NCBI GenBank assembly: GCA_902786515.1
Contig: CADADA010000001.1
Span: 100,977 to 164,976 of the forward strand
Direction of reading: 5' to 3'
DNA length: 64,000 nt
Source of the DNA: an uncultured Lachnospiraceae bacterium
GTDB lineage: Bacteria; Bacillota; Clostridia; Lachnospirales; Lachnospiraceae
The first letter of the stretch is position 1; each line of letters opens with the position of its first letter. The notes below the pieces were generated by a model. It did no database searches and was not told where the DNA came from. It saw only the letters and a program-made list of their open reading frames with translations. Positions 40,506 through 50,531 of this stretch are shown here, piece by piece. The position numbers and the translations under genes are program-made.

Positions 40506-41351
40506 CTATTTTTTTCCAACCTCTTTTTTTATCATGTCTTTCAGTTCCAAAGCTCTGTCTTTTAATTTTGGTGTGACACTTTTGGATGTTATAATCTCAC
40601 TTACAAGTTTTAACGATACCGGATAATCCCTACACTGTCTTGCGAGGTCAGCAACCAGGTACATAATCGTATGTTCATCCATACCACATATTGGCATAGA
40701 TTCCTTTAACATTGCTTCCTTTAATCCATGATAGGCATTTTTTATAAATGCTTTTTCCTGCTGTTTTAATTCTTTGCGTGCCTGGTCAAGTTCTTCCATG
40801 TCACTCGGAAGATTCTCTGACTTTCCACGCAATATCCATGCAATTTTAAGACAGATATATCCCCTTTCACTGTCCTTTGCATTTCTTACCACTGCATTCG
40901 CTAACGCAAGCTGATATCTTACAAATGCCTCATCATATGAATACACCGGTGCAGTCTCATCAACACCTTTGAATTTTGAGCTTATTTTTTCTTTTATCAA
41001 ATCATATTGTTTTTCTGTCTGCTTGCCATAGAATCTGCTAAGTGCTGCATACCCGCAATTTCCACAGACAACACATTCATACTTAATTGGATCCGCAATA
41101 CTGTACTTTGCTCTTAAATCACTGTCTGAACCCACCAATTGATTTTTACCTGTCTTTATCATTTTGGATGTGAATTTTTTTTCACACACTGGACAAACAT
41201 AAGTTTTATCGAAGAGCAGCTCTTCTTCTGTCACTTCATGAACCTTTTTCTTTTCCTGCTCTTCTTCCTTCTTTTCTTCCTCAAACACCTCAAGTTCTGA
41301 CATATCCCCAAGCCCTAACTGCTCCAATCCAGCAAATAAATTATCACTCAT
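40506..41351 (-). CDS. DUF2225 family protein
   Basis: 281 residues. A charged N-terminal tail (Glu/Lys-rich, about 20-45) precedes two Cys pairs, VCPVCEKKF and CVVCGNCGYA, likely a zinc site, followed by an all-helical region. The combination fits DUF2225, a family of Firmicutes proteins without known function. GAAGGAGG precedes the ATG. The stop lies next to the start of the MocR-type gene, so the two are probably cotranscribed. Confidence 0.82.
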   Translation of the reverse strand: MSDNLFAGLEQLGLGDMSELEVFEEEKKEEEQEKKKVHEVTEEELLFDKTYVCPVCEKKFTSKMIKTGKNQLVGSDSDLRAKYSIADPIKYECVVCGNCGYAALSRFYGKQTEKQYDLIKEKISSKFKGVDETAPVYSYDEAFVRYQLALANAVVRNAKDSERGYICLKIAWILRGKSENLPSDMEELDQARKELKQQEKAFIKNAYHGLKEAMLKESMPICGMDEHTIMYLVADLARQCRDYPVSLKLVSEIITSKSVTPKLKDRALELKDMIKKEVGKK

Positions 41352-41370
41352 TCACATTGCCTCCTTCTTT

Positions 41371-43038
41371 TTACTTTGGTAATTTAAACGAACTCTTAAG
41401 AGATACAATTCTGTTAAATACCGGTTTACCCTTTGTAGAATCTTTTGTGTCTACGCAGAAATATCCCTGTCTTACAAACTGGAAGCTTTCGGCAGGCTCT
41501 GCCCTTGCCAAATCCGGCTCTATCATGCAATTTTTTAAAACTGTTAATGAATTCGGATTGAGATTTAAGTTACCTTCTTCATCCAGTTTTCCTTTTTCTT
41601 CATCTACTATATTTTCATATAATCTTACCTCTGCATTTACGGCATGTCTTGCACTTACCCAGTGAATAGTTCCCTTTACTTTTCTTCCTGTAAATCCCGT
41701 GCCGCATTTGGTCTCCGGATCATATGTGCAATGTATCTCAGTCACTTTGCCATCTTCATCTTTTATAAAGCTTTCACACTTTACAAAATATCCATGCATC
41801 AGTCTTACTTCATTTCCCGGGAACAGTCTGAAATACTTTTTAGGCGGTTCCTCCATAAAGTCTTCTCTATCTATATATAATTCCCGGCAAAACGGCACTG
41901 TTCTCGTACCCAGTTCCGGATTCTCCTGATTATTATCAACATCTAAGTACTCTACTTTATCTTCCGGATAGTTGTCAATAATCAATTTGACAGGGTCTAA
42001 AACTGCCATCATCCTAGGTCTCTTTAGCTTTAAATCTTCTCTGATACAATATTCAAGCATTGCATAATCAACTGAGCTGTTGCTCTTTGAGACACCACAC
42101 AATTCTACAAACATTTTAATTGATTCCGGTGTAAATCCTCTTCTTCTCAGTGCTGCAATGGATACAAGTCTTGGATCATCCCATCCGTCAACTATTCCGT
42201 CTTCTACCAGTTTTTTAATATAGCGCTTTCCTGTAACCACATTTGTAAGGTAAAGTTTTGCAAATTCTATCTGCTTTGGCGGATGAGGATATTCCAACTC
42301 TCTTACCACCCAGTCATATAACGGTCTGTGATCTTCAAACTCTAATGTACAGATTGAATGGGTCACACCTTCTATCGCATCTTCAATAGGGTGTGCAAAA
42401 TCATACATCGGGTATATACACCACTTATCTCCTGTCCTGTGATGTGTCATGTGGGCTACTCTGTAAATGATAGGATCTCTCATGTTGATATTCGGCGATG
42501 ACATATCTATCTTTGCTCTTAAAACCTTCTCTCCATCAGCATACTTTCCATCTTTCATGTTCTCAAACAGTTCAAGATTTTCCTCTACTGTTCTGTTTCT
42601 ATACGGACTGTCTTTTCCGGGAGATGTAAGTGTTCCTCTGTATTCTCTTATCTCATCTGCCGTCAAATCACATACATATGCTTTTCCCTTTTTAATTAAT
42701 TTAATTGCCGCCTCATACATTTTATCAAAATAATCGGAAGCAAAGTATAATCTGTCTTCCCAGTCTGCTCCAAGCCACTTAATATCTTCTTTTATGGAAT
42801 CGACAAATTCTTCCTTCTCTTTTGTAGGATTTGTATCGTCAAATCTCATATTAAAACTTCCGTTATATTTTCCGGCAAGCCCATAATTAAGTAATATTGA
42901 TTTTGCGTGACCTATGTGAAGATAACCGTTTGGTTCAGGCGGAAATCTTGTTGTTATATGTTCGTAACATCCTTCCTCGATGTCTTTTTCTATAATCTGT
43001 TCAATAAAATTTTTTGACTCTGCTACTTGGTTTTCCAT
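41371..43038 (-). CDS. glnS: Glutamine--tRNA ligase GlnRS
   Basis: 555 residues, the size of E. coli GlnRS. Class I motifs: [17 protein letters not shown] with the HIGH box, [17 protein letters not shown], and a KMSKS counterpart reading [15 protein letters not shown] before the conserved WDDPRL. The C-terminal anticodon-binding beta barrels are present. Most Gram-positive bacteria instead make Gln-tRNA by amidating Glu-tRNA, and bacterial GlnRS is thought to derive from eukaryotes. The gene is therefore likely an old transfer shared within this group of Clostridia. AAAGGAA precedes the ATG. Confidence 0.94.
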   Translation of the reverse strand: MENQVAESKNFIEQIIEKDIEEGCYEHITTRFPPEPNGYLHIGHAKSILLNYGLAGKYNGSFNMRFDDTNPTKEKEEFVDSIKEDIKWLGADWEDRLYFASDYFDKMYEAAIKLIKKGKAYVCDLTADEIREYRGTLTSPGKDSPYRNRTVEENLELFENMKDGKYADGEKVLRAKIDMSSPNINMRDPIIYRVAHMTHHRTGDKWCIYPMYDFAHPIEDAIEGVTHSICTLEFEDHRPLYDWVVRELEYPHPPKQIEFAKLYLTNVVTGKRYIKKLVEDGIVDGWDDPRLVSIAALRRRGFTPESIKMFVELCGVSKSNSSVDYAMLEYCIREDLKLKRPRMMAVLDPVKLIIDNYPEDKVEYLDVDNNQENPELGTRTVPFCRELYIDREDFMEEPPKKYFRLFPGNEVRLMHGYFVKCESFIKDEDGKVTEIHCTYDPETKCGTGFTGRKVKGTIHWVSARHAVNAEVRLYENIVDEEKGKLDEEGNLNLNPNSLTVLKNCMIEPDLARAEPAESFQFVRQGYFCVDTKDSTKGKPVFNRIVSLKSSFKLPK

Positions 43039-43087
43039 CTTAATGCTGTTCCTTTCAATTTTTTAACTTATCTGTATATATGATACC

Positions 43088-44371
43088 TTAGCTGAAAAAA
43101 CATGTCAAAAGTTTTTTAATGCTTTTCTGGTCATTTACTCCCATCAATTCTCTTGCTGAATGCATTGACAGTACCGGAACGCCTATGTCTATGGTTCTCA
43201 TCGGCAATATCGTGGAAGTAATGGCACCTAAAGTGCTCCCCCCCTGCATATCCGACCGGTTTACAAATGTCTGGCACGGAGTCGAACTCTTCTTTGCAAG
43301 AAGCTTTACAAATGCTGATGCTGCTCCATCATTTGCATAACTTTGTGATGCCGCAATTTTTATAACAGTTCCTCCGTTTAACATCGGTTTGTTGGTGATA
43401 TCGCATTTTTCCGGATAATTCGGATGCATACCATGTGCCACATCCGCTGAAAGCATCATTCCGTTCAACAGGTAATCAATCATATCTTCCCTTGTTTTTC
43501 CTAAAGATAAAATAATCTTTTCGAGCAGGAGGAGCGTTATATCTGACTGTGCACCCTGTTTCGTTCTACTGCCTATTTCCTCATTATCGTATAAAATCAC
43601 CATGTTTATTCCTGACTCTCTTTCTTTTGCACCGGTAATGCCATCCACCGCTGCTTTTACGGATGTAAGATTATCCAGTCGGGGTGATGAAAACATTGTC
43701 TTGTCAAATCCAATCTTTTCTCCTGCTTCGCATTGATATACGTACAGTTCATAATCAAGAATGTCTTCTCTTTTTATATTCATCTGCTCCGATAATTGTT
43801 CTTCAAGGCTTAATTTGTCTGCTTCTTTCGAAATAATATCAGCCACCGGAAGCATTTCTTTCTGTTTGTTCAATGCCACTCCCTTATTAACATCACGGTT
43901 TAAGTGTATTGCAAGATTTGGAATTATAAGCACCGGACGGGAGAAATCAAAAAGTCTGCTTTCCACCTTAAATTCATCTTTTTCTTTTGTTATAACTCTT
44001 CCTGCTATGGATAATGGTCTGTCAAGCCATGTATTAAGTATCGCACCACCGTAAACTTCAGTGTTAAATTTTCTATAACCGTTCTCGTTGATTGCGGCAT
44101 TCGGTTTCAGCTTAAAACACGGAAAATCGGTATGTGCACTGCATACCCTCAAATTTCCGCCATCCATACCGTTTGCACCAACTGTAAATGCCATTAAAGT
44201 ACTATCATATACCTTTATGTAGTACCGTCCTTTATTTTTAATTTCCCACTTTTCGGCAATATCAAGTTCTTCAAATCCTTTTGATTTTAATTCCTCTGAA
44301 ACTGTATCTACCGTATGAAAGGGTGAAGTTGCCTTTTTTATAAATTTGTTTAATTCATCAATTGTTCCCAT
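43088..44371 (-). CDS. M18 family aminopeptidase
   Basis: 427 residues. Metal-site motifs of the M18 family are visible: CSAHTDFPCFKLKP, VILYDNEEIGSRTKQGA, and the late ADVAHGMHPNYPEK, along with NRDVNKG and GGTVIKI. These are cytoplasmic dodecameric di-zinc aminopeptidases that prefer N-terminal acidic or hydrophobic residues. AAAGAAAGG precedes the ATG. Downstream of the large GGDEF gene by 13 nt. Confidence 0.9.
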   Translation of the reverse strand: MGTIDELNKFIKKATSPFHTVDTVSEELKSKGFEELDIAEKWEIKNKGRYYIKVYDSTLMAFTVGANGMDGGNLRVCSAHTDFPCFKLKPNAAINENGYRKFNTEVYGGAILNTWLDRPLSIAGRVITKEKDEFKVESRLFDFSRPVLIIPNLAIHLNRDVNKGVALNKQKEMLPVADIISKEADKLSLEEQLSEQMNIKREDILDYELYVYQCEAGEKIGFDKTMFSSPRLDNLTSVKAAVDGITGAKERESGINMVILYDNEEIGSRTKQGAQSDITLLLLEKIILSLGKTREDMIDYLLNGMMLSADVAHGMHPNYPEKCDITNKPMLNGGTVIKIAASQSYANDGAASAFVKLLAKKSSTPCQTFVNRSDMQGGSTLGAITSTILPMRTIDIGVPVLSMHSARELMGVNDQKSIKKLLTCFFS

Positions 44372-44384
44372 AATCTGCCTTTCT

Positions 44385-47300
44385 TTACAGTTTTATATTA
44401 TATCCGTTTTTACCGTCGTTCTTGACATCATATAGTGCCATATCTGCCTTCTTTAAAACTTTTTCGATATCAAGCGGATTAGAGCATATTCCCGAAGATA
44501 TTCCAACAGAACATGATACCCTGTGTTCATTATCAATAAGCAGTTTTTTACCATATACTCTTATGATATCTTCATAAAATCCCTTATTCTCTCTTAATCT
44601 GTCAAAAATTCCCCGTGCTATCTCTTCACCGTACTGCTCATCTTTCTCCGGAATTATTGCTATAAATTCGTCTCCGCCATATCTTATGATTTTTCCGGCA
44701 CTGCCTATAATATCTTTGAGCATGGATGCGAAGCATTTTAACACTTCATCGCCAACGTTATGTCCAAAGTTATCATTGCAATATTTGAAATTATCAAGAT
44801 CCATGTACATCACAGTGAATCTTTTTCTGATTTTTTTCTTCTTTTTTATCTCTGATTCTATAAACTGTTTCATTCCCTGCCTGTTTGAAATTCCTGTAAG
44901 CAAATCTGTTATTGAATTCTTTTCTAATTCCGTCCTTAAGATTTCCCTCTTTCTCGCATCAATAATCTGTTTAAATGCAGTAAGTATGATAGCCGAATCG
45001 TCTCTGTCGAGCATAGTGACATTCGCTATAAAATTTGCTCTCTTGTTTCTGGATACGACTAAAACATCAAGTGTATCCTCTGAAGATACTACAGGAATCC
45101 CTATGATTGAACTGATATCATAGAAACCAAATATCTTAAGTAAATTATCGTTTTCATCAAATTCCTTTTCGTTTCTGTTAAATACTACAGGCTCTTTTTT
45201 TATTTTAAAATAGTCTGACACTTCTTTGAGCTGCTCATCGCCAAGTGAAAAACTTTCGTCTGCATATATTACACTGTATCTGTTTTCACCTTCGTCCCTG
45301 AACCATAACAATCTGTCAAGATTGTAAGTATTCTGCAAAGTAGACATCTCATTTTCCACGATACTTTCAAAAGGTTCGTCCTCTATGTTGATATGTTCTA
45401 CCCACGTCTCTAAAAAAGTCAGGGACTTATTCTTTTCCTGCAGCTCGGTTTCGATTCCCTTCATATACATCAGGTTCGTAATTTCATCCATTGTCCGCTC
45501 ATCGATACGTTCTATCTCCTTGTAATCGCTTCTGTCATCAATGGTTCTCATCCTGCTGTATCTTTCAAGTATTTTCATCTGGTGTTCATAGTTATTCTCC
45601 TCACAGAAAGATAAGCCTAATTCTATAACCTGCGATTTTTTACTCTCATCAATCAGTTTATTATACAAATCAGCATATTCGATAATATAGTTTACAAAAA
45701 TATAGTTTTGTTTGTTGCTAAATGTTTTACATAAATCAATTCCCTTTTTGAATGCTTTTTCCGATTCTAAATAGTTCTTTTCATTTTTATACAGCATACC
45801 CATTATCATCTGATAAAGGAAAATATCATCTTCCCAATACTCATAGTCCGGTTCTACATTTTCATCGAGCAGATGCCTAAGAACAATCTGCATTTTTTTT
45901 ATATAAACCTTTGCATCGTAAATTCTTCCAAGTTTTATGTATGCAATAACAAGAATACCGTATATTTTTGTAATGTTACATATACGGATTCTTTCTATCC
46001 TTAGTAATTTCATTATCTTTAAAAACCAGTTTACATAATGGATAACTGTCTCGTAGTCTTTTATAAAGAGCGCATTCAATGAAATATTATACATAGTTTC
46101 TATAAGTACATTTGTATTTTTTAGCTCCAGCATAATTTTCAATGATTTTTTTAAGTATTCATCTGCTTTTTCGTATCTTCCCAATACCAGAAAATCATAT
46201 GCAATTCCATTATATATCTCTGCTTCTTCCTGTCTGTCGTTGTTTTTGTAGCATATTTTCAAACATCTTTGATAGTAATATTCTAAGTTCTCAAATCTTC
46301 CATTTGAGGTACTATATATGATTATTTTCTGCCAGACTTTAAAGATGCACCTGTCGTTGTCAAGTAATCCGGCATACTTCATTCCCTTCTTAAAATATTC
46401 TGATTCGTAGCATTTAAATGATTTATCCCTGTCCGGTGCATGCATTATATTTGTTGAAAAATTGGTAAAAAAATATAAATATGCCAGATGGTTGTATTGT
46501 TTTCTTTCTTCACATTCTCTTAAAAATGATTCAGTAAGAGCTATATCTTTATCCCATTCAAAGACATCTCTCCATCCTCCATGCCACGACATATACTGTA
46601 GCAGCTTTGCCTCGAACATCATGTCTTCTGATTTTTCTTTTTCAGCAATCTTAAGGCATTGTGATACATGTCCGTGAGAACGTTCTCTCTGATAATCATT
46701 CGACTTTATCAGTGCCATAAGATAATGGTAGGTATATTTTGCATATGAATTTTTTGAAAATCCCTTTATTTCACTGATTTTTTTACACATCAAAAACGCA
46801 CTCTTTGTATTATTATTACATAGTGCCGTATACGAATATAATCTGTACATTTCAACCATACGTTCTGTGTCTGTTATCTGTTCTTTTCCTGTAGAATTGA
46901 AAATTCTGCTGATATAATACTCCGCTTCTTCGGTTGCCAGCATATATGAAAGATTTATTATTTTTTTTATATCTTCTTCATGGTTAAACTGGTACTTTCT
47001 GCCAACCTCCCTGTATTCGTCTGAAAAATCCTGTCCTTCATCCATTTCTCCAACAACAAGCATACTGTTTTTTTCAACTTTTTCTATAAGTGCATCCCAT
47101 GACCCTTTCATATATTGCGGGATTACATATGCCTCACCGAAGCTTGCAAGTATGGATATGTTATGATTCTTTTTTTCAATATATCGCAGTAAAAAATCAA
47201 TTGTAGATTTTCCGGCAAAATTCAGATTGTTCAGAATCATTATTACCGGTTTTTTTCTATATATATAATTTATAAGTCTTATCAGGCTGTCCGTCAGCCT

Positions 47301-47699
47301 GACTGTTTCATATTCTTTTTCGCTTATTATAAGATTTTCGGTACGTCTGCATTCACCTGTTTCCAGATAACTGGCAATTAATTCTCTGTGTGGCATGTAC
47401 ACGTTGGTTTCATCAAATATTCTGCTCAACTCCGGATTATCCGCACGAAAACCTGCCTCCCTGATCCATTCCAAAAGAGGCTCATAAGGTTTTTTTATTT
47501 CATTTTCTTTAAATTCATGAAATAGTAAAACCGCATCTAATTCATATGCACTGATTTGCTTTATTATACTGCTTTGTTCTACATCTATGGTATCATAACA
47601 GCGCATAAATCTGGTACCACCCTTATGCAAATCACTGTCAAGATAATTATGAATTATTTCATTTAAATACTGATCATAATTTGCTTTCATATGTTTCAT
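44385..47699 (-). CDS. Diguanylate cyclase with degenerate STAND-like ATPase, helical repeats and C-terminal GGDEF domain
   Basis: About 1,104 residues; ATGs at 47702, 47699 and 47690 are all possible after GGGAAAGG. Residues about 50-250 resemble the ATPase part of MalT/AfsR-type signalling proteins: the segment KPYEPLLEWI and a Walker B-like strand PVIMILNNLNFAGKSTIDFL, where the usual acidic pair is Asn-Asn. No Walker A loop is found before it. A long array of TPR-like helices (about 280-760), a GAF-like domain (about 800-930) and a GGDEF domain follow. The GGDEF motif is intact (IIRYGGDEFIAII), so it can probably make cyclic di-GMP. An I-site RxxD is not obvious. No transmembrane helix. 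Cytoplasmic sensor; the signal is unknown. Confidence 0.82.
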   Translation of the reverse strand: MKHMKANYDQYLNEIIHNYLDSDLHKGGTRFMRCYDTIDVEQSSIIKQISAYELDAVLLFHEFKENEIKKPYEPLLEWIREAGFRADNPELSRIFDETNVYMPHRELIASYLETGECRRTENLIISEKEYETVRLTDSLIRLINYIYRKKPVIMILNNLNFAGKSTIDFLLRYIEKKNHNISILASFGEAYVIPQYMKGSWDALIEKVEKNSMLVVGEMDEGQDFSDEYREVGRKYQFNHEEDIKKIINLSYMLATEEAEYYISRIFNSTGKEQITDTERMVEMYRLYSYTALCNNNTKSAFLMCKKISEIKGFSKNSYAKYTYHYLMALIKSNDYQRERSHGHVSQCLKIAEKEKSEDMMFEAKLLQYMSWHGGWRDVFEWDKDIALTESFLRECEERKQYNHLAYLYFFTNFSTNIMHAPDRDKSFKCYESEYFKKGMKYAGLLDNDRCIFKVWQKIIIYSTSNGRFENLEYYYQRCLKICYKNNDRQEEAEIYNGIAYDFLVLGRYEKADEYLKKSLKIMLELKNTNVLIETMYNISLNALFIKDYETVIHYVNWFLKIMKLLRIERIRICNITKIYGILVIAYIKLGRIYDAKVYIKKMQIVLRHLLDENVEPDYEYWEDDIFLYQMIMGMLYKNEKNYLESEKAFKKGIDLCKTFSNKQNYIFVNYIIEYADLYNKLIDESKKSQVIELGLSFCEENNYEHQMKILERYSRMRTIDDRSDYKEIERIDERTMDEITNLMYMKGIETELQEKNKSLTFLETWVEHINIEDEPFESIVENEMSTLQNTYNLDRLLWFRDEGENRYSVIYADESFSLGDEQLKEVSDYFKIKKEPVVFNRNEKEFDENDNLLKIFGFYDISSIIGIPVVSSEDTLDVLVVSRNKRANFIANVTMLDRDDSAIILTAFKQIIDARKREILRTELEKNSITDLLTGISNRQGMKQFIESEIKKKKKIRKRFTVMYMDLDNFKYCNDNFGHNVGDEVLKCFASMLKDIIGSAGKIIRYGGDEFIAIIPEKDEQYGEEIARGIFDRLRENKGFYEDIIRVYGKKLLIDNEHRVSCSVGISSGICSNPLDIEKVLKKADMALYDVKNDGKNGYNIKL

Positions 47700-47730
47700 C
47701 ATGCCTTTCCCATACGACAAATTTTTACCT

Positions 47731-48180
47731 TCACCTGTATCCCGGATAACTGATTTCATCTGACCAGCTTCTTGCCTCTTCCCTGAATTCATCGATTCTG
47801 ACTAATCCTGCTGACCATAAATACATCCTGTCTATCTCACTCAGTTCGCTTAAACTCTTCCACGCAACACCTGTAATTCGCTGAACTGATAATTCCGGAT
47901 CTATCCCCTTAGACGGCTCATCATTTTCATCCGTTTTGACTAAAAACGTATGAACTTCTCCTCTTCCTTCCGGTTTGTACTGTATTGACAGCTTTCTATC
48001 TATTGTTCCCGTAAGATTTGTTTCTTCACTCAATTCTCTTATGGCCGCCTGCTCGGGTGTCTCTCCTTTTTCTATTCCACCGCCCGGAATACTGTAAAAA
48101 ACTCTTCCGTCCACAGTCTCCTCCAGAAGTAATATTTTGTGGTTTCTTACTACAATTGCCTGACTTCTGTCTCTACGCAT
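47731..48180 (-). CDS. Nudix hydrolase
   Basis: 149 residues. The Nudix box is complete: GGGIEKGETPEQAAIRELSEET. The N-terminus RSQAIVVRNHKILLLEE fits the MutT-like fold. It hydrolyses a nucleoside diphosphate linked to another group; the substrate cannot be told. AGGGAGG precedes the ATG. It lies 14 nt after the GH25 gene's neighbour boundary and just upstream of the GGDEF gene. Confidence 0.88.
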   Translation of the reverse strand: MRRDRSQAIVVRNHKILLLEETVDGRVFYSIPGGGIEKGETPEQAAIRELSEETNLTGTIDRKLSIQYKPEGRGEVHTFLVKTDENDEPSKGIDPELSVQRITGVAWKSLSELSEIDRMYLWSAGLVRIDEFREEARSWSDEISYPGYR

Positions 48181-48194
48181 AAAATGTTTCCTCC

Positions 48195-49205
48195 CTATTT
48201 ATCCCATGTCTTAAAACTAATATTCACGTCTACATTTCCTGTAATTCCGGGTACACTTCCCGTATCCGTATATTGCCACATAGCTATCTCATACGGAAAA
48301 TATAATGGTGTAGTATATGCCGCAAACCATTTATCATATTCTTTTATTTTTGACATGTCTAATTTTTCCATAAACCAATTCAGGTTGGCATATATCATCG
48401 TATCATATCCATTATCTTCTATAGTATCTAAAAAACGTATTGTTATGTCGGTAAGCTCTTCTTTGGTAATATTATTAATTCTTCCGTTTGCACCTGCAAC
48501 TTCTTCAGTATCAAATATTACCGGTCCGTTTATTTTGTATGGTTTTATGTTTTCCAATACAAACTCGGCTTCTTCTTCTGCTTCTTTCTCATTGACAGCC
48601 TGTGAGAAGAAATACACTCCTACATCAAGTCCTGCCTTTAAAGCACCCTTTATATTCTCTTCATATGACTCATCAAGCTGTATCGCACCTGTTCCATATC
48701 CACGGTAACCGAGTCGTATGATAACATATTCAACTCCTGACCCTGCCACAGCTTCCCAGTCTACTGCTCCCTGATACTTTGATATGTCAATTCCCTTATG
48801 TGATTTCACTTTTCCGTTCTGATAGTATTCCAAATCACCCTCATCATTGAACTTAAAATCTTCCGGATTTAATTCATTGAGAGGAAGGGTTTTATCTATT
48901 TTTTCAAAATGGTATTTTCCCCCATATACATAAACTACATAATCATCGTACACATCTCTTAGCATTTCAACAGGTGTTTTTCCTGCTTCCATAGACTCAA
49001 TTATTTTCTTTTTTAATTTCATGCCGTCTGACTCATCGAGTTCTCTTTGTAACGTTTCCACAGCCTCGTCATCTTTTATTTTTTGTTCATCCATCTGCTT
49101 TGACAGCTCCTGATTTTTTAAGTATAAAAACCCACTTGCCGCCGCTGCTGCAACAAATAAAATGGTCATCAGTACTGTAAAAAAACTTATCCTCTTCTTG
49201 TCCAT
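48195..49205 (-). CDS. Membrane-anchored GH25 muramidase (lysozyme)
   Basis: 336 residues from the ATG at 49205, 9 nt after AGAAAGG. An N-terminal transmembrane helix (about 7-27) and a coiled-coil segment precede a GH25 domain (about 140-336): GIDISKYQGAVDWEAVAGSG with the catalytic Asp, YVIIRLGYRGYGTG, VGVYFFSQAVNEKEA, the acidic pair in GPVIFDTEEV, and AMWQYTDTGSVPGITGNVD. GH25 enzymes cleave the MurNAc-GlcNAc bond. The anchor suggests action on the cell's own wall, in keeping with the neighbouring secreted proteases. Confidence 0.9.
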   Translation of the reverse strand: MDKKRISFFTVLMTILFVAAAAASGFLYLKNQELSKQMDEQKIKDDEAVETLQRELDESDGMKLKKKIIESMEAGKTPVEMLRDVYDDYVVYVYGGKYHFEKIDKTLPLNELNPEDFKFNDEGDLEYYQNGKVKSHKGIDISKYQGAVDWEAVAGSGVEYVIIRLGYRGYGTGAIQLDESYEENIKGALKAGLDVGVYFFSQAVNEKEAEEEAEFVLENIKPYKINGPVIFDTEEVAGANGRINNITKEELTDITIRFLDTIEDNGYDTMIYANLNWFMEKLDMSKIKEYDKWFAAYTTPLYFPYEIAMWQYTDTGSVPGITGNVDVNISFKTWDK

Positions 49206-49222
49206 TCTCAACAACCTTTCTC

Positions 49223-49474
49223 TTACATGTCAACAATGGTTACATTTCCGGAATCATTGATGTGTATTGATGCCAGATTAAATTCTTCATCAAATATCTC
49301 TATATGATATTCAAACACTACATTTTCACTCTTTTTAACCATGAATACATAAATTCCGTTTTCTTTTTCCTCTATCTCATCTGATATATCGTCGTATATT
49401 TCCTGTCCGCTTACTTCTTTGTCGTATCCTGCTGCTTTTATACATTCTTCCAAAGCTCTGTAATATTCTTCCAT
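49223..49474 (-). CDS. Small hypothetical acidic protein
   Basis: 83 residues from the ATG at 49474 (MEEYYRALEE), with AGAGAGAAG upstream. Two parts: an acidic helical start (IYDDISDEIEEKENG) and a beta-strand part (IYVFMVKKSENVVFEYHIEIFDEEFNLASIHI). No signal peptide, membrane segment or known motif. It lies between the C39-type protease and the GH25 genes in the same direction and is probably cotranscribed with them. Confidence 0.65.
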   Translation of the reverse strand: MEEYYRALEECIKAAGYDKEVSGQEIYDDISDEIEEKENGIYVFMVKKSENVVFEYHIEIFDEEFNLASIHINDSGNVTIVDM

Positions 49475-49519
49475 TTTCTTCTCTCTTTCATTTTTTAAAA
49501 TACCAATGGCACACACCGC

Positions 49520-50494
49520 CTAAACGGTGTATGCCCACATATTCTTTGCCTGTGAAATAATTGTCTGTATATCCCAATGTTTTTCTGTACGGATATTGCT
49601 GTTCGGATCTTTTACAATCAGCTTTCCTTCATCGTCTATTCCGGCAATCACTATAAAATGACCTAATGTAGTAAAGTCTCCGGGACCCATGCTGGCTATA
49701 ATCGGGTTACCATTACTTAACTGTTCTCTGATTGCATCTTCCGTAAGTGTTATCGCTGTTCCATTTACTCCCATCTCTGCCGCACCGGCGGTCATAAGTT
49801 CCCATGAGGTTCCTGTCTCGGAATAATAGCCCTTTTCACTGCTTAAATCAGCTACCGCTTTCGGATTATAATTTGTATTTCCTGTTAATCCTACAACTAC
49901 CATTGAGAGACATGTTGGTCCACAGCCATTCACTGCCATCATATTATCAACATACCTGTAATATCCCCACTGTTCATCCCACTGTAAGAAATGTGGTATC
50001 TCTCCGGGCGTATAGTAAGAGCTTACGTCTACTATCACCGTGATGTTTCCTTTTGTCAGATAATCTGCAGCAAATGCGGCAGTCTCAGGATTCTTCACGA
50101 CGATGTCCAGCACGTCCGTCGGATATTCTTCAAAGTGTTCATAAAGGAGGGTTACATCCGGGTTCTGACTTTCAAGAGCTTTTATCTGATTGTAGTAATC
50201 CAGATACTCTGGTGAAAAACCGGAGGTATCTATTTCAACCTGCTGCTTTGTAGAGGGCTCAGTATCTACATGCGCTGTTTTTTCGCTATGATTACCACCT
50301 GACAACAGTGAAATCAATTTAGCAATGCCGTATATGATTAATATAACCGTAAGTAACATTCCAAGCAGCACGGCATCTCTTATGATTCTCTTTTTTCTGC
50401 GCCTCCTTCTTCTTGCTTCCATTCTCTGCCTTCTTATCTGGCGCTGCCTTGCCTCAGAATACTGACTTATATCTCTGTCCTGTGGTCTGCTCAT
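49520..50494 (-). CDS. Membrane-anchored C39-family cysteine peptidase
   Basis: 324 residues. A very Arg-rich cytoplasmic N-terminus (about 15-40) is followed by one transmembrane helix (about 43-66) and an external domain. The peptidase_C39_2 signature is clear: FLQWDEQWGYY, catalytic Cys in VNGCGPTCLSMV, His in LGHFIVIAGID, and Asp/Asn in VKDPNSN. Such proteins act on peptides or cell-wall-linked substrates outside the cell; they are not the ABC-fused bacteriocin processing type. GGAGAG lies upstream of the ATG. Confidence 0.85.
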   Translation of the reverse strand: MSRPQDRDISQYSEARQRQIRRQRMEARRRRRRKKRIIRDAVLLGMLLTVILIIYGIAKLISLLSGGNHSEKTAHVDTEPSTKQQVEIDTSGFSPEYLDYYNQIKALESQNPDVTLLYEHFEEYPTDVLDIVVKNPETAAFAADYLTKGNITVIVDVSSYYTPGEIPHFLQWDEQWGYYRYVDNMMAVNGCGPTCLSMVVVGLTGNTNYNPKAVADLSSEKGYYSETGTSWELMTAGAAEMGVNGTAITLTEDAIREQLSNGNPIIASMGPGDFTTLGHFIVIAGIDDEGKLIVKDPNSNIRTEKHWDIQTIISQAKNMWAYTV

Positions 50495-50531
50495 TTCCCT
50501 TTTCTCTCCTTCAACTGCTCAAATACTGTGT

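Noticed and set aside
48139..48708. 189-residue plus-strand open frame
   Set aside because: It is antisense to the GH25 muramidase and the Nudix start, both of which have clear motifs.
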